Source: an uncultured Oscillospiraceae bacterium
GTDB taxonomy: Bacteria; Bacillota; Clostridia; Oscillospirales; Oscillospiraceae
Reading direction: 5' to 3'
Assembly (NCBI GenBank): GCA_947627715.1
Contig: CANQXK010000003.1
Location: 1 to 64,000, forward strand
Length of the DNA stretch: 64,000 nt
The position numbers were made by a program, and so were the translations under genes. This document shows, piece after piece, positions 7,853 through 16,844 of this stretch. The notes below the pieces were generated by a model. The model was not told where the DNA came from and ran no database searches. It worked only from the letters and a program-made list of their open reading frames with translations. The stretch's first letter is position 1. Every line of letters starts with the position of its first letter.

Positions 7853-10123
7853 ATGCTTCTCCACTATGACAGACCGGCGGAATACTGGGACCAGGCCCTT
7901 CCCGTGGGGAACGGGAGGCTTGGCGGTATGGTCTTTGGCGGCGTGAGGCGGGAGCGAATCCAGCTCAACGAGGAGGGGCTTTGGAGCGGCGGGCCGCAGG
8001 ACCGGGTGAACCCGGACTGCCTTGAGAATTTGGAGAAAATTCGCGCCCTGTTCCGCTCCGGCGACGTGGAGGAGGCCCAGAGGCTGGCCGTCTCCGCCAT
8101 GTCCGGCACGCCGTACACCCAGAGGATGTATCAAACGCTGGGCGACCTGTGGATCGACTTTTTTGACGGGGACGGGGAGCCGGAGGGGGAGGAGGCCGCC
8201 GCGTACCGCCGGGGGCTTGATCTGGAGCGGGCCGTGGTGTGGACGCGCTTTGAGCGCGGTGGGACGCTCTACGAGAGGCAGCTTTTCGCCTCCCGTCCGG
8301 CGGACTGTCTGGTGCTCCGCATGACCGCCAGGGGCGGCGGGAGGATGAGCTTCACCTGCCGGCTGGACCGCAGGCGGCACATGGACTACGCGCTACATAC
8401 CCAGGACGGTATGCTCCTTTGCGGCGGGGACCAGCACGGTATCCTCTGGGCCATGGGCCTTCGGGTGCTGTCCACGGACGGGGAGAGCGCGGCGGTGGGG
8501 GCGCAGCTGTCGGCCCGGGGCGCCTCGGATGTGACACTGGTGTTCACGGCGCTGACCTCCATGGAGCGCATCACGGCGGCTGAGCTTGGGGAGCGGGTGG
8601 CGGAAAGACTCCGGGCGCTTTGCGCCTCGCGGCAGGACGCGGAGGCCCTTTACCGCGCCCACGCGGAGGATCACCGGGAGCTTTTCGGCCGGGTAAAGCT
8701 CCGCCTGGGGCCGCAGACCCCGCAGGGCGGCCCGGAGGAGCTGGACACCGGCCAGCGCCTTCGCCGGTTTGCCGCCGGGGGAGAGGACCCCGGCCTTGCC
8801 GCCCTCTATTTCCAGTACGGGCGGTATCTGATGATCTCCGGGAGCCGCCCCGGCGGCCTTCCGCTGACCCTTCAGGGCCTCTGGAACGAGGAGTTCATGC
8901 CGCCCTGGGACTCCAAATACACCATCAACATCAATCTTGAAATGAACTACTGGCCGGCAGAGGTCTGCGGCCTTTCCCCGTGCGCAGAGCCGCTTTTTAG
9001 GCTTTTGCGGCGGGTGTGCGAAAGCGGCCGGGACACCGCCCGGCGGATGTACGGCTGCCGGGGCTTTGTGGCCCACCACAACACGGACGTCCACGCGGAC
9101 ACCGCCCCACAGGACCAGTATATCCCGGCCAGCTACTGGGTCATGGGCGGGGCGTGGCTGTCCTTACATATCTGGGAACACTGGCTTTTCACCCGCGACC
9201 GGGAATTTCTGCGGGACAATTTCGATATTCTCGAAGAAGCCGTCCTCTTCTTCCGGGATTTCCTCCAGGAGAACGGGAAAGGGGAGCTGACGACCCTGCC
9301 CTCCGTCTCGCCGGAGAACAGCTATATGCGCAGCGGCCGCAGGGCGTGGATGTGCGAGATGCCCGCCATGGACATCGAGATCTTGACCGCCCTTTTCAAC
9401 GCCTATCTGGGGGCGGCGGAGGAGCTTCAACGCGGCGCGCTGGTCCCGGAGGTCCGGGAGATGCTCTCAAAGCTCCCCAAGCTCCAAATCGCCTCCGACG
9501 GGCGGCTGATGGAGTGGGAGCGGGAATATGAGGAGCCGGAGCCGGGGCACCGGCACATCTCCCACCTCTTTGGGCTTTTCCCCGGCGCGCAGATCACCCC
9601 GGAGGACACGCCGGAGCTGGCGGAAGCCGCCAGGCGTTCCCTTGTCTACCGCCTTGAACACGGCGGCGGGTACACCGGGTGGAGCAGGGCGTGGATCGTC
9701 CTCTTCTGGGCGCGCCTTCAGGACGGGGAGATGGCCTATGAAAATCTGCGGGCGCTGCTCGCGGATTCCACCTTTGAGAACCTGATGGACAACCACCCCT
9801 CCCGCGGACGGGAGCGGGGAAAGGTGTTCCAGATCGACGGCAATATGGGCGCTGCCGCCGGGATCGCGGAGATGCTGGTGCAGAGCCACAACGGGCGGAT
9901 CCGCATACTGCCCGCCCTCCCCTCGGCGTGGCCGGAGGGGGCCGTGGACGGCCTCCGGGTCCGGGGAAACGCCCAGGTGAGCATACGCTGGCGCGGCGGC
10001 AGGCTGGAGGCGTTCCGCCTTCTCGCCCACAGTCCGCTGAGGACTTTGGTGGCCTATGAAGGCCGGGAGCGGGAGGTCAGCCTCGCGGCGGGAGAGAGCT
10101 GGCGCTGGCCGGAGGGGGAGTGA
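7853..10123 (+). CDS. Glycoside hydrolase family 95 (alpha-L-fucosidase or alpha-L-galactosidase)
   Basis: The 756-residue protein starts with the GH95 hallmark (DQALPVGNGRLGGMVFGG) and keeps the inverting catalytic set known from Bifidobacterium AfcA: paired HHNTD residues (Asn410, Asp412), general acid Glu488 in SVSPENSY, and the base Asp662 in IDGNMGAAAGIAEML. The domain order is beta-sandwich, linker, (alpha/alpha)6 barrel, C-terminal sheet. No signal peptide is present, so it is cytoplasmic. In this pectin-like cluster, removal of terminal L-fucose or L-galactose from imported side-chain fragments is likely; sequence alone does not separate the two. It has a GGAGG site 5 bp upstream. Confidence 0.9.
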   Translation: MLLHYDRPAEYWDQALPVGNGRLGGMVFGGVRRERIQLNEEGLWSGGPQDRVNPDCLENLEKIRALFRSGDVEEAQRLAVSAMSGTPYTQRMYQTLGDLWIDFFDGDGEPEGEEAAAYRRGLDLERAVVWTRFERGGTLYERQLFASRPADCLVLRMTARGGGRMSFTCRLDRRRHMDYALHTQDGMLLCGGDQHGILWAMGLRVLSTDGESAAVGAQLSARGASDVTLVFTALTSMERITAAELGERVAERLRALCASRQDAEALYRAHAEDHRELFGRVKLRLGPQTPQGGPEELDTGQRLRRFAAGGEDPGLAALYFQYGRYLMISGSRPGGLPLTLQGLWNEEFMPPWDSKYTININLEMNYWPAEVCGLSPCAEPLFRLLRRVCESGRDTARRMYGCRGFVAHHNTDVHADTAPQDQYIPASYWVMGGAWLSLHIWEHWLFTRDREFLRDNFDILEEAVLFFRDFLQENGKGELTTLPSVSPENSYMRSGRRAWMCEMPAMDIEILTALFNAYLGAAEELQRGALVPEVREMLSKLPKLQIASDGRLMEWEREYEEPEPGHRHISHLFGLFPGAQITPEDTPELAEAARRSLVYRLEHGGGYTGWSRAWIVLFWARLQDGEMAYENLRALLADSTFENLMDNHPSRGRERGKVFQIDGNMGAAAGIAEMLVQSHNGRIRILPALPSAWPEGAVDGLRVRGNAQVSIRWRGGRLEAFRLLAHSPLRTLVAYEGREREVSLAAGESWRWPEGE

Positions 10124-10126
10124 ACC

Positions 10127-11173
10127 GTGTACAGGCAAGAGGGCTTTACGATCGCGCAGATCCCTGAGCCGCCCTTTCAGGTTTACGGCCTGGCTGTGGC
10201 GGACAGGGAGGCCGGGAAGTTCTACCGGCTGCCGGAAGCGATGCTGGAAAAGATGCCCCAGTACGACTTTCTGGGGCGGCGGAGCGTGGGCGGGCGCGTC
10301 CGCTTCGCCACCGATTCCCGCCGGATCCTGATCCGCATGACGCTGGACGCCTGCCGGGAGGACATCAACATCCCGCCCTCCGGCTCCGCCGGGGCGGACG
10401 TCTACCTGGGGACGGGGAAGAGCGCGGCGTTTCTCGGCTACATAGCGCCGGGCGTCCATTCAGACAAACGGCTGACGGTGGAGAAGATCTTCACAAAAGG
10501 CCCCGGAGACGGGGTCGTCACGGTGAACCTCCCCCGAAACGACCTGCTGCTGGCCCTGGAGATCGGCGTGGAGGAGGACGCCGGGCTTTGGCCGGCCCCG
10601 GCCTACCGCACGCCGGACCCCATCGTTTTTTACGGCTCCTCCATCACCGAGGGGGGCTGCGCGGACCGGGTGGGGTGCTCCTATGTGAATCTTGTGAGCC
10701 GCTGGCTGGACGCGGACTTCTGGAATTTCGGATTTTCCGGCAAGGCGCGGGGGGAGCCGGAATTTGCCCGGTACATCGCCTCCCTGCCGCGCGTCAGCGC
10801 CTTTGTGTACGACTACGACCACAACGCCCCGGATGTCTCCCATCTGCGCGCCACCCATGAGGCGTTTTTCAGGATCGTCCGCGCCGCCCGGCCCGCGCTG
10901 CCCATAGTGATGCTGAGCCGCCCGGACGCTGACAAGGACCCGGCGGACGCCGCCCAGAGGCGGCAGGTCATCCGGGAGACCTTTGACCACGCCGCCGCCG
11001 CGGGGGACAGGCGGGTGTGGTTTTTGGACGGCGGGACGTTCTTCGGGCCGGAGGGGCGGACGGAGTGCACGGTGGACGGCACCCATCCCAACGCCCTGGG
11101 CTTTATGAGGATGGCGCGGAGCCTGTACCCGGTGCTGGAGCGGATCCTCTACGGGGAGGACGCCCATGCTTAA
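10127..11173 (+). CDS. SGNH/GDSL-family hydrolase, probable carbohydrate esterase
   Basis: A 348-residue protein with a GTG start 3 bp after the GH95 stop, next to a GGAGGGGGA site. Residues 1-155 form a beta-rich N-terminal domain; the SGNH core follows. Block I is FYGSSITEG (nucleophile Ser172), block II GFSGKARGE, block III YDYDHN (Asn233), block V VDGTHPN (Asp317, His320). No signal peptide is seen. Relatives deacetylate plant polysaccharide fragments, which suits a neighbour set of pectin hydrolases, but the ester removed is not known. Its stop overlaps the next start by 8 bp. Confidence 0.85.
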   Translation: MYRQEGFTIAQIPEPPFQVYGLAVADREAGKFYRLPEAMLEKMPQYDFLGRRSVGGRVRFATDSRRILIRMTLDACREDINIPPSGSAGADVYLGTGKSAAFLGYIAPGVHSDKRLTVEKIFTKGPGDGVVTVNLPRNDLLLALEIGVEEDAGLWPAPAYRTPDPIVFYGSSITEGGCADRVGCSYVNLVSRWLDADFWNFGFSGKARGEPEFARYIASLPRVSAFVYDYDHNAPDVSHLRATHEAFFRIVRAARPALPIVMLSRPDADKDPADAAQRRQVIRETFDHAAAAGDRRVWFLDGGTFFGPEGRTECTVDGTHPNALGFMRMARSLYPVLERILYGEDAHA

Positions 11174-12521
11174 ATTCGCGCTCTGTCCCCCGGAGACGCG
11201 GGGGATCCCCTCCGAGGCCGTGGCGGCCTTTGAGCGGAGGCTGACGGAGCGCCGGGTGCGGATGCACGGGTATCTGATGCTCTCCGGCGGGGAGCTGATC
11301 GCGGAGCGGTACTGGCCGCCCTACGGGCCGGACGTTAACCATCGGATGTACTCCGTCACCAAGAGCTTCACCGCCCTGGCGGCGGGGCTTCTGGCGGGCG
11401 AGGGGCGCATCGGGCTTGCGGACCCCATCTGCGAATACTTCCCGGATAAGCTCCCGCCCGGCGGGCCGCACCCCTGGTGCGCCGGGATGACGGTGGAGGA
11501 TATGCTGACCATGCGCACCTGTCACGGCAGCACCACATACAAGCGTTACGACGGGGATTGGGTGGAGTCCTTCTTCCGCGTGACCCCCGACCACATCCCC
11601 GGGACGGTGTTCGCCTACGACACCTCCGCCTCCCATGTGCTGGCTGCCCTGACGGAGAGGCTGACCGGCATGGAGATGCTGGACTATCTGCGAAAAAACG
11701 CCCTGGACGCGCTGGGCTTCTCCGAGGGGGCGTATATCCTCAAGGACCCCTATGGCGTCTCCCAGGGCGGGACAGGCCTCATGTGTACCCTCCGGGACGT
11801 GGCGCGGGCCGCGTATCTGTGCCTCCACGGCGGGCGCTTTGAGGGCCGGACGCTCCTGCCGGAGGCGTTCGTGCGCCGGGCGACGGCAAATCTTGTGCCC
11901 ACGCGCCTTCAAAGCGCCGAGGACGAGCGTTATGGCTATGGCTATTTCTTCTGGATGCCGCGCAAGCCCGGCTTTGTGATGTACGGCATGGGCGGGCAGC
12001 TGGCCGTCTGCTTCCCGGAGGCGGACTTCTGCCTTGCGACCATGGCGGACACCATCGGCGATCCGGCGGCGCTTCGGCTGCTTTACGACAGCTTTTATGA
12101 GACGGTCTGGCCCTGCCTGGGCCTCTCCGGGAAGGCCCCCGCAGAGGGCGCGGCCTCCCCGCCGCCCCCCTCCGGCCATTTTACGTTTTATGAAAATGAG
12201 CCGGGCTGGGAGTGGGCGGAGCTTGATACGGAGCGCCGGGAGCTGCGCTTTGAGACGGCGGACGGCCCCGCCGCCCTGCGCTACGGGGAGGACGGGTACT
12301 GCGGCGGACAGACGTTCCCCGGTACCGCCTATCCCTGCGAGTGTCTGGGCGAGCAAAGGGACGGCCATTTTTTCCTCCACTGCTATGTGACGGGCGAGGA
12401 ACAGGGGCACGTCAGCATGGACTTCGCCCAAAAGGAAACCGGGCTGGGCGTGCGGATGAGCGCGACGGGGGAGCCGTTTTTCAGGCGTTACCGCGGCTTT
12501 GCCTCGGCGTTTTCCACATAA
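11166..12521 (+). CDS. Beta-lactamase-fold serine hydrolase (class C/esterase type)
   Basis: The 451-residue protein carries the SxxK motif SVTK (Ser63, Lys66), the second-motif tyrosine in YDTS (Tyr151) and a GMGGQ element in place of KTG/HxG. There is no signal peptide, so it is a cytoplasmic hydrolase, not a secreted penicillinase. Members of this COG1680 group placed in glycan loci often act as esterases; a role in removing acyl groups from imported oligosaccharides is inferred. Residues after about 330 form an extra C-terminal beta-rich part separated by a Pro-rich linker (SPPPPSGH). It overlaps the SGNH gene, implying coupled translation. Confidence 0.82.
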   Translation: MLKFALCPPETRGIPSEAVAAFERRLTERRVRMHGYLMLSGGELIAERYWPPYGPDVNHRMYSVTKSFTALAAGLLAGEGRIGLADPICEYFPDKLPPGGPHPWCAGMTVEDMLTMRTCHGSTTYKRYDGDWVESFFRVTPDHIPGTVFAYDTSASHVLAALTERLTGMEMLDYLRKNALDALGFSEGAYILKDPYGVSQGGTGLMCTLRDVARAAYLCLHGGRFEGRTLLPEAFVRRATANLVPTRLQSAEDERYGYGYFFWMPRKPGFVMYGMGGQLAVCFPEADFCLATMADTIGDPAALRLLYDSFYETVWPCLGLSGKAPAEGAASPPPPSGHFTFYENEPGWEWAELDTERRELRFETADGPAALRYGEDGYCGGQTFPGTAYPCECLGEQRDGHFFLHCYVTGEEQGHVSMDFAQKETGLGVRMSATGEPFFRRYRGFASAFST

Positions 12522-12567
12522 ACAAAAAAACCGTCGCCCGCCGGGAGCGGGCGGAAAGGAGCGAAGA

Positions 12568-14112
12568 ATGAGCGATCAACGTATATACCACAACCCGGTG
12601 CAGAGGGGCTTTTTCCCGGACCCGTCGGTGATCCGCGTGGGGGACGACTACTACATGGTCAACTCCAGCTTTCAGTATTTCCCCGCCATCCCCATCTCCC
12701 ACTCGCGGGACATGGTCCACTGGCACATCATCGGCCACGCCATCACGAACCCCGAATGGCTGGACCTCAGCGACATACGGGACTCTCACGGCATCTGGGC
12801 CCCGGACATCTCCTATGTGGACGGGAAGTTTTATATTTTCGCGCCCCTGCGCCTCAACGGCGACGGCGCCAGGGACAACAATGTGCTCCGCCGCCAGCTG
12901 GTGATGGTGTCCGACAGGCCGGAGGGGCCGTACTCCAAGCCCGTGTGCCTGGAGGTGGACAACATCGACCCCTCCCATTTCGTGGACGACGACGGCAGCC
13001 GCTACATCGTGACGGCGGCGGGGGCCACCGTGGTCCCTCTCACGCCGGACAGCCTGAAGCTCGCTGGCGAGAGCCGCGTCGCCTGGGGCGGGACGGGGGA
13101 GCGGTGCCCCGAGGGGCCGCACATTTTCAAGAAGGACGGCTGGTACTACGTCATGATGGCGGAGGGCGGCACCGGGTACAACCACGGCATCAACGCGGCC
13201 CGCAGCCGGGAGCTGTTCGGCACGTATGAGACGTCCCCCTATAACCCCGTGATGCGCCAGAAGGACCCCGCCGCCCCCATCCAGCGGGCCGGGCACGGCA
13301 AGCTGGTGCAGGATCAGAACGGGAAATGGTGGTGCTATTACCTGTGCGGGCGGCCCAACGGGGGCCGTTACACCACCGTGGGCCGGGAGACGGCGCTGGA
13401 CCCGGTGGAGTGGACGCCGGACGGCTGGTTTACCGTCAACGCGGGGCGCGGGCCGAGCCTGACACAGATGGCCCCGGACCTGCCGGAGTGCGTCTTCCCC
13501 CGGAACACCTTCGACGATTTCGACAGCGGGAAGCTGGATCTGGAGTGGGAGTTCGTCCGCAACCCGGACAACGGCTCCTGGTCTCTCACCGAGCGCCCCG
13601 GCTGGCTGCGCATCTGGACACGCGACGGACAGCTCTCGGAGCGGCGGGCCAAAAATACCCTGGTGCGCCGCGAGCAGGAGCTTTCCTACCGGGCGGAGAC
13701 GAAGTTAGAGTTCGCCCCGGACCGGGACGGCGAACAGGCGGGGCTTTGCTGCTACTACAGCACGGTCACCTACGCCCGCTTCTCCCTGTGCTGCGAGGGC
13801 GGCAGGAAGCTTCAGCTTGTCATCAACCGCAACCACGGCGAGGAGCTGATCGCGGAGGTCGGGGACGTCCCGGAGGGGGCCGTCTGGCTGGCGGTGGACG
13901 TGAAGGGGCTTGAGAGGACCTTCCTCTACAGCTTTAACGGCGCCGACTGGAAAAAGGCCGGCGTTCTGGAAAACTGCGTCTTTCTGTGCGACGAGGGCGT
14001 CCCGGACGACCGCAAGCGCCACACCGGGACCCTGGTGGGTATCTACGCCAACAACGGCGGCTGCGGCAGCAGAAAGGCGGCGGATTTTGACTACTTCAAA
14101 TACCAGGATTGA
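12568..14112 (+). CDS. Glycoside hydrolase family 43 (arabinofuranosidase/xylosidase type)
   Basis: About 514 residues: five-bladed propeller (roughly 1-315) followed by a concanavalin-like beta-sandwich (about 330-510) as in beta-xylosidases and GH43 subfamily 12. The catalytic set is visible: base Asp18 in FFPDPSVI, pKa-modulating Asp134 in NIDPSHF, acid Glu182 in CPEGPHIF. No signal peptide. The start at 12568 follows an AAAGGAG site; upstream in-frame codons overlap the previous gene and are unlikely. It probably removes L-arabinose or D-xylose side units from imported oligosaccharides. The next gene starts 8 bp beyond its stop. Confidence 0.9.
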   Translation: MSDQRIYHNPVQRGFFPDPSVIRVGDDYYMVNSSFQYFPAIPISHSRDMVHWHIIGHAITNPEWLDLSDIRDSHGIWAPDISYVDGKFYIFAPLRLNGDGARDNNVLRRQLVMVSDRPEGPYSKPVCLEVDNIDPSHFVDDDGSRYIVTAAGATVVPLTPDSLKLAGESRVAWGGTGERCPEGPHIFKKDGWYYVMMAEGGTGYNHGINAARSRELFGTYETSPYNPVMRQKDPAAPIQRAGHGKLVQDQNGKWWCYYLCGRPNGGRYTTVGRETALDPVEWTPDGWFTVNAGRGPSLTQMAPDLPECVFPRNTFDDFDSGKLDLEWEFVRNPDNGSWSLTERPGWLRIWTRDGQLSERRAKNTLVRREQELSYRAETKLEFAPDRDGEQAGLCCYYSTVTYARFSLCCEGGRKLQLVINRNHGEELIAEVGDVPEGAVWLAVDVKGLERTFLYSFNGADWKKAGVLENCVFLCDEGVPDDRKRHTGTLVGIYANNGGCGSRKAADFDYFKYQD

Positions 14113-14119
14113 CGCCGCC

Positions 14120-15253
14120 GTGGACGGGGCCGGGATCGGGCGCTTTTTAGACGGCTTTTTCTCCGACGACGCCCACATCGACCGAAACAAGTGGAATTAT
14201 GCCGACGGGTGCCTGCTCCTGGCGGCGCGGGCGCTTTATGAGGCCACGGGGGAGCGGAAATACGCAGACTACGTGCTGGCCTATGCCGCCCGCTATGTGG
14301 GCCGGGACGGGACCATATTCACCTACCGGCCTGAGCATCACAAGCTTGACGACATCCTCCCCGGCAGGGGGCTGCTGTTTGCCTGCGAGCGTATGGGGGA
14401 CGGGCGGTATCTGACCGCCCTGCGCGCCCTGGAAAAGCAGCTGGAGACCCAGCCGCGCACCGCCTCCGGCAACTACTGGCACAAGGACATCTACCCCCAT
14501 CAGGTGTGGCTGGACGGCCTCTTTATGGCCCAGCCCTTCCGTGCGGAGCTGGACGCCTTCCGGGGGAGGGCGGACAGTCTGCCCGACATCCTCTCCCAGT
14601 TCGAGACGGTGAGAAAGGTCATGCGGGACGAGAGAACGGGGCTTTACGTCCACGGCTGGGACGAGAGCCGCGCGGCCTTCTGGGCCGACCCGGTGACGGG
14701 CCGCTCAAAAAACGTCTGGCTTCGGGCCATGGGATGGATGCTGATGGCCCTGGCGGACACCGTGGAGGCAGCGGGACCCGATGCGCGGGAGCGCCTGTCC
14801 CCGCTGGGCGCTTTTTTGCGGGAGGCCCTGGACGCGCTGCTTGTCTGGAGGGACCCGGAGACGGGCCTTTTCTGGCAGGTGGTGGACCGGCCGGACCTCG
14901 CCGCCTCCGGCAACTACCTGGAGACCTCCGGCTCCGCCATGACGGCGGCGGCCATCCTGAAGGGCTGCCGGCTGGGACTTCTCCCGGAGGGGACCTACAG
15001 GCCCGCGGCGGAGTCGATCCTGGCGGGCCTTGCCCGGTACAGGCTGGCGATGAGGGACGGCGCGCCCGTCCTCGCCGGGACCTGCGCCGTGGCCGGACTT
15101 GGGCCGGAGAGAGGCCGGCGGGACGGGACGGCGGAATACTACTTCTCCGAGCCTGTCGCCGACAACGACAACAAGGGCGTGGCGGCCCTCGGTATGGCCT
15201 GGGCGCAATATCTGATGCTGACGGGAAAGGAGAACGCAAACCATGAATGCTGA
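14120..15253 (+). CDS. Glycoside hydrolase family 105 (unsaturated uronyl hydrolase)
   Basis: About 377 residues of an (alpha/alpha)6 barrel with YteR/RhiN signatures: KWNYADG near residue 25, the catalytic Asp132 in HQVWLDGLFMAQP, and RAMGWMLMAL. GH105 enzymes hydrate the 4,5-unsaturated uronic acid left by pectin or rhamnogalacturonan lyases, releasing a keto-uronate and the shortened sugar. The start is uncertain: no ATG is near, and I chose GTG 14120, with AGGA 11 bp upstream, which gives the usual family length. ATT 14108 is another option. The gene overlaps GH28 by 11 bp. No signal peptide is seen. Confidence 0.88.
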   Translation: MDGAGIGRFLDGFFSDDAHIDRNKWNYADGCLLLAARALYEATGERKYADYVLAYAARYVGRDGTIFTYRPEHHKLDDILPGRGLLFACERMGDGRYLTALRALEKQLETQPRTASGNYWHKDIYPHQVWLDGLFMAQPFRAELDAFRGRADSLPDILSQFETVRKVMRDERTGLYVHGWDESRAAFWADPVTGRSKNVWLRAMGWMLMALADTVEAAGPDARERLSPLGAFLREALDALLVWRDPETGLFWQVVDRPDLAASGNYLETSGSAMTAAAILKGCRLGLLPEGTYRPAAESILAGLARYRLAMRDGAPVLAGTCAVAGLGPERGRRDGTAEYYFSEPVADNDNKGVAALGMAWAQYLMLTGKENANHEC

Positions 15254-16823
15254 CCATACGCAGACCCTGCGCGTACTGGCGGTGACGGCCCGCAGCGCCG
15301 TCATCCAGACGGCGGCCGAGGGCGCGGACTATTTCACCAGCCCCTACGAGCTGTGGGTGAACGGCGCGTTTCGCCTGCGCTCTGAAAAGACCGTGGAGAC
15401 GGTGGACGGCCTGACGCCCGGCGCCGACTATGAGCTTCTTATAAAGCGCGCCGGCCAGCGCCCGGAGACGGTGCGCGTCAGGACCCGCCGGGAATTTGTG
15501 ACGCTGAACGTGCGGGATTTCGGCGCCCACGGGGACGGGGCGACGGACGACACGGCCTATCTTCAGGCCGCCATCCTCACCTGCCCGGAGGACAGCCGGG
15601 TCTACATACCCAAGGGCGACTACAGATTCACAAACCTCTTCCTGAAGAGCGGCATCACCCTGGAGCTGGGCGAGGGGGCCGTCCTGCGGGCCATCCCCGA
15701 CGGGGACAGGCTGCCCATTCTGCCGGGGCGGATCGACAGCGGCGACGGGGAGACGCAGTTTCGTCCCGGCACCTGGGAGGGCCGGCCCGTGGACTGCTAC
15801 GCCGGGCTTATCACCGGCCTGGACGTGGAGAATGTGACTGTCTGCGGCCGCGGGACCCTCGACGGGAGCGCGGATTTTACAAACTGGTGGAACCAGGCGT
15901 ACCGGGACGCCCGCCCGTCGCGTCCGAAGGCCGTCTTTCTGAACCGCTGTAAAAACGTCGCGGTCATGGGCATCACGGTGAAAAATTCCCCCGCCTGGAA
16001 CCTTCACCCCTACTTTTCCCAGGAGCTGCGGTTCTACGACCTGCATATCCAGTCCCCGGCCAATTCCCACAACACCGACGGCATCGACCCGGAGTCCTGC
16101 CGGGACGTGGAGATCGCCGGGATATGGTTCTCCGTGGGGGATGACTGCATCGCCGTCAAGTCCGGCACCTACGCCGATGGGGTCACCTACGGCAGAACCT
16201 GTACGGACGTCCGCATCCACCACTGCCTGATGGAGCGCGGCCACGGCGGGGTCACCGTCGGGAGCGAGATCGCGGCGGGGGTGGACAGGATCTCCATCAC
16301 CGACTGCCGCTTCGTGGAGACGGACCGGGGACTGCGGGTAAAGACCAGGCGCGGCCGTGGGAAGGACTCCTATCTCCGGGGCATCGTCTTTGACCGGGTG
16401 CGGATGGAGGGCGTCAAGACGGCCTTCGTCATCAACAGCTTCTATTTCTGCGGGCCGGACGGGAAGTCGGAGTATGTGGCCTCCAAGGAGGCGCTGCCCG
16501 TGGACGATCGGACGCCGCGGGTGGGGGCCGTGGAGATACGCAACGTGGTCTGTACCGGCTGCCATGTGGCCGGGATCTACTTCTACGGCCTGCCGGAATC
16601 GAAGATCGAAAAGGTCGTCATGGAGAACGTGAAGATCGCCTTCGCCCAGGACCCGGAGCCGGGCGTGGCCGCGATGATGACCGGCTGCGAGCCGGACGCC
16701 GGAAAGGGCGTCTTTATCCGCAACGCCAGGCGCGTGGAGCTGCGCAACGTGGAGGTCGCCGGCTGCCGTGGGGAGCCGGTGGACCTGGACGGAGTGGACG
16801 AATTTGACTGGGACCGCAAATAA
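15243..16823 (+). CDS. Glycoside hydrolase family 28 (polygalacturonase type)
   Basis: A 526-residue protein. Residues 1-85 look like a fibronectin-III/beta-sandwich cap; the right-handed parallel beta-helix follows from VRDFGAHGDGATDD (about 90-103). All GH28 motifs are present: NTDG (277-280), GDD (299-301), GHGG (333-336) and RGLRVK (362-367). It hydrolyses alpha-1,4-galacturonosyl or related rhamnogalacturonan bonds. It has no signal peptide, so it acts on imported oligomers, probably as an exo-enzyme. A GGAAAGGAG-like site overlaps the end of the GH105 gene. This is the strongest sign that the locus targets pectin. Confidence 0.93.
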   Translation: MNADHTQTLRVLAVTARSAVIQTAAEGADYFTSPYELWVNGAFRLRSEKTVETVDGLTPGADYELLIKRAGQRPETVRVRTRREFVTLNVRDFGAHGDGATDDTAYLQAAILTCPEDSRVYIPKGDYRFTNLFLKSGITLELGEGAVLRAIPDGDRLPILPGRIDSGDGETQFRPGTWEGRPVDCYAGLITGLDVENVTVCGRGTLDGSADFTNWWNQAYRDARPSRPKAVFLNRCKNVAVMGITVKNSPAWNLHPYFSQELRFYDLHIQSPANSHNTDGIDPESCRDVEIAGIWFSVGDDCIAVKSGTYADGVTYGRTCTDVRIHHCLMERGHGGVTVGSEIAAGVDRISITDCRFVETDRGLRVKTRRGRGKDSYLRGIVFDRVRMEGVKTAFVINSFYFCGPDGKSEYVASKEALPVDDRTPRVGAVEIRNVVCTGCHVAGIYFYGLPESKIEKVVMENVKIAFAQDPEPGVAAMMTGCEPDAGKGVFIRNARRVELRNVEVAGCRGEPVDLDGVDEFDWDRK

Positions 16824-16844
16824 ACGGAAGGAGAGCTTTCCACC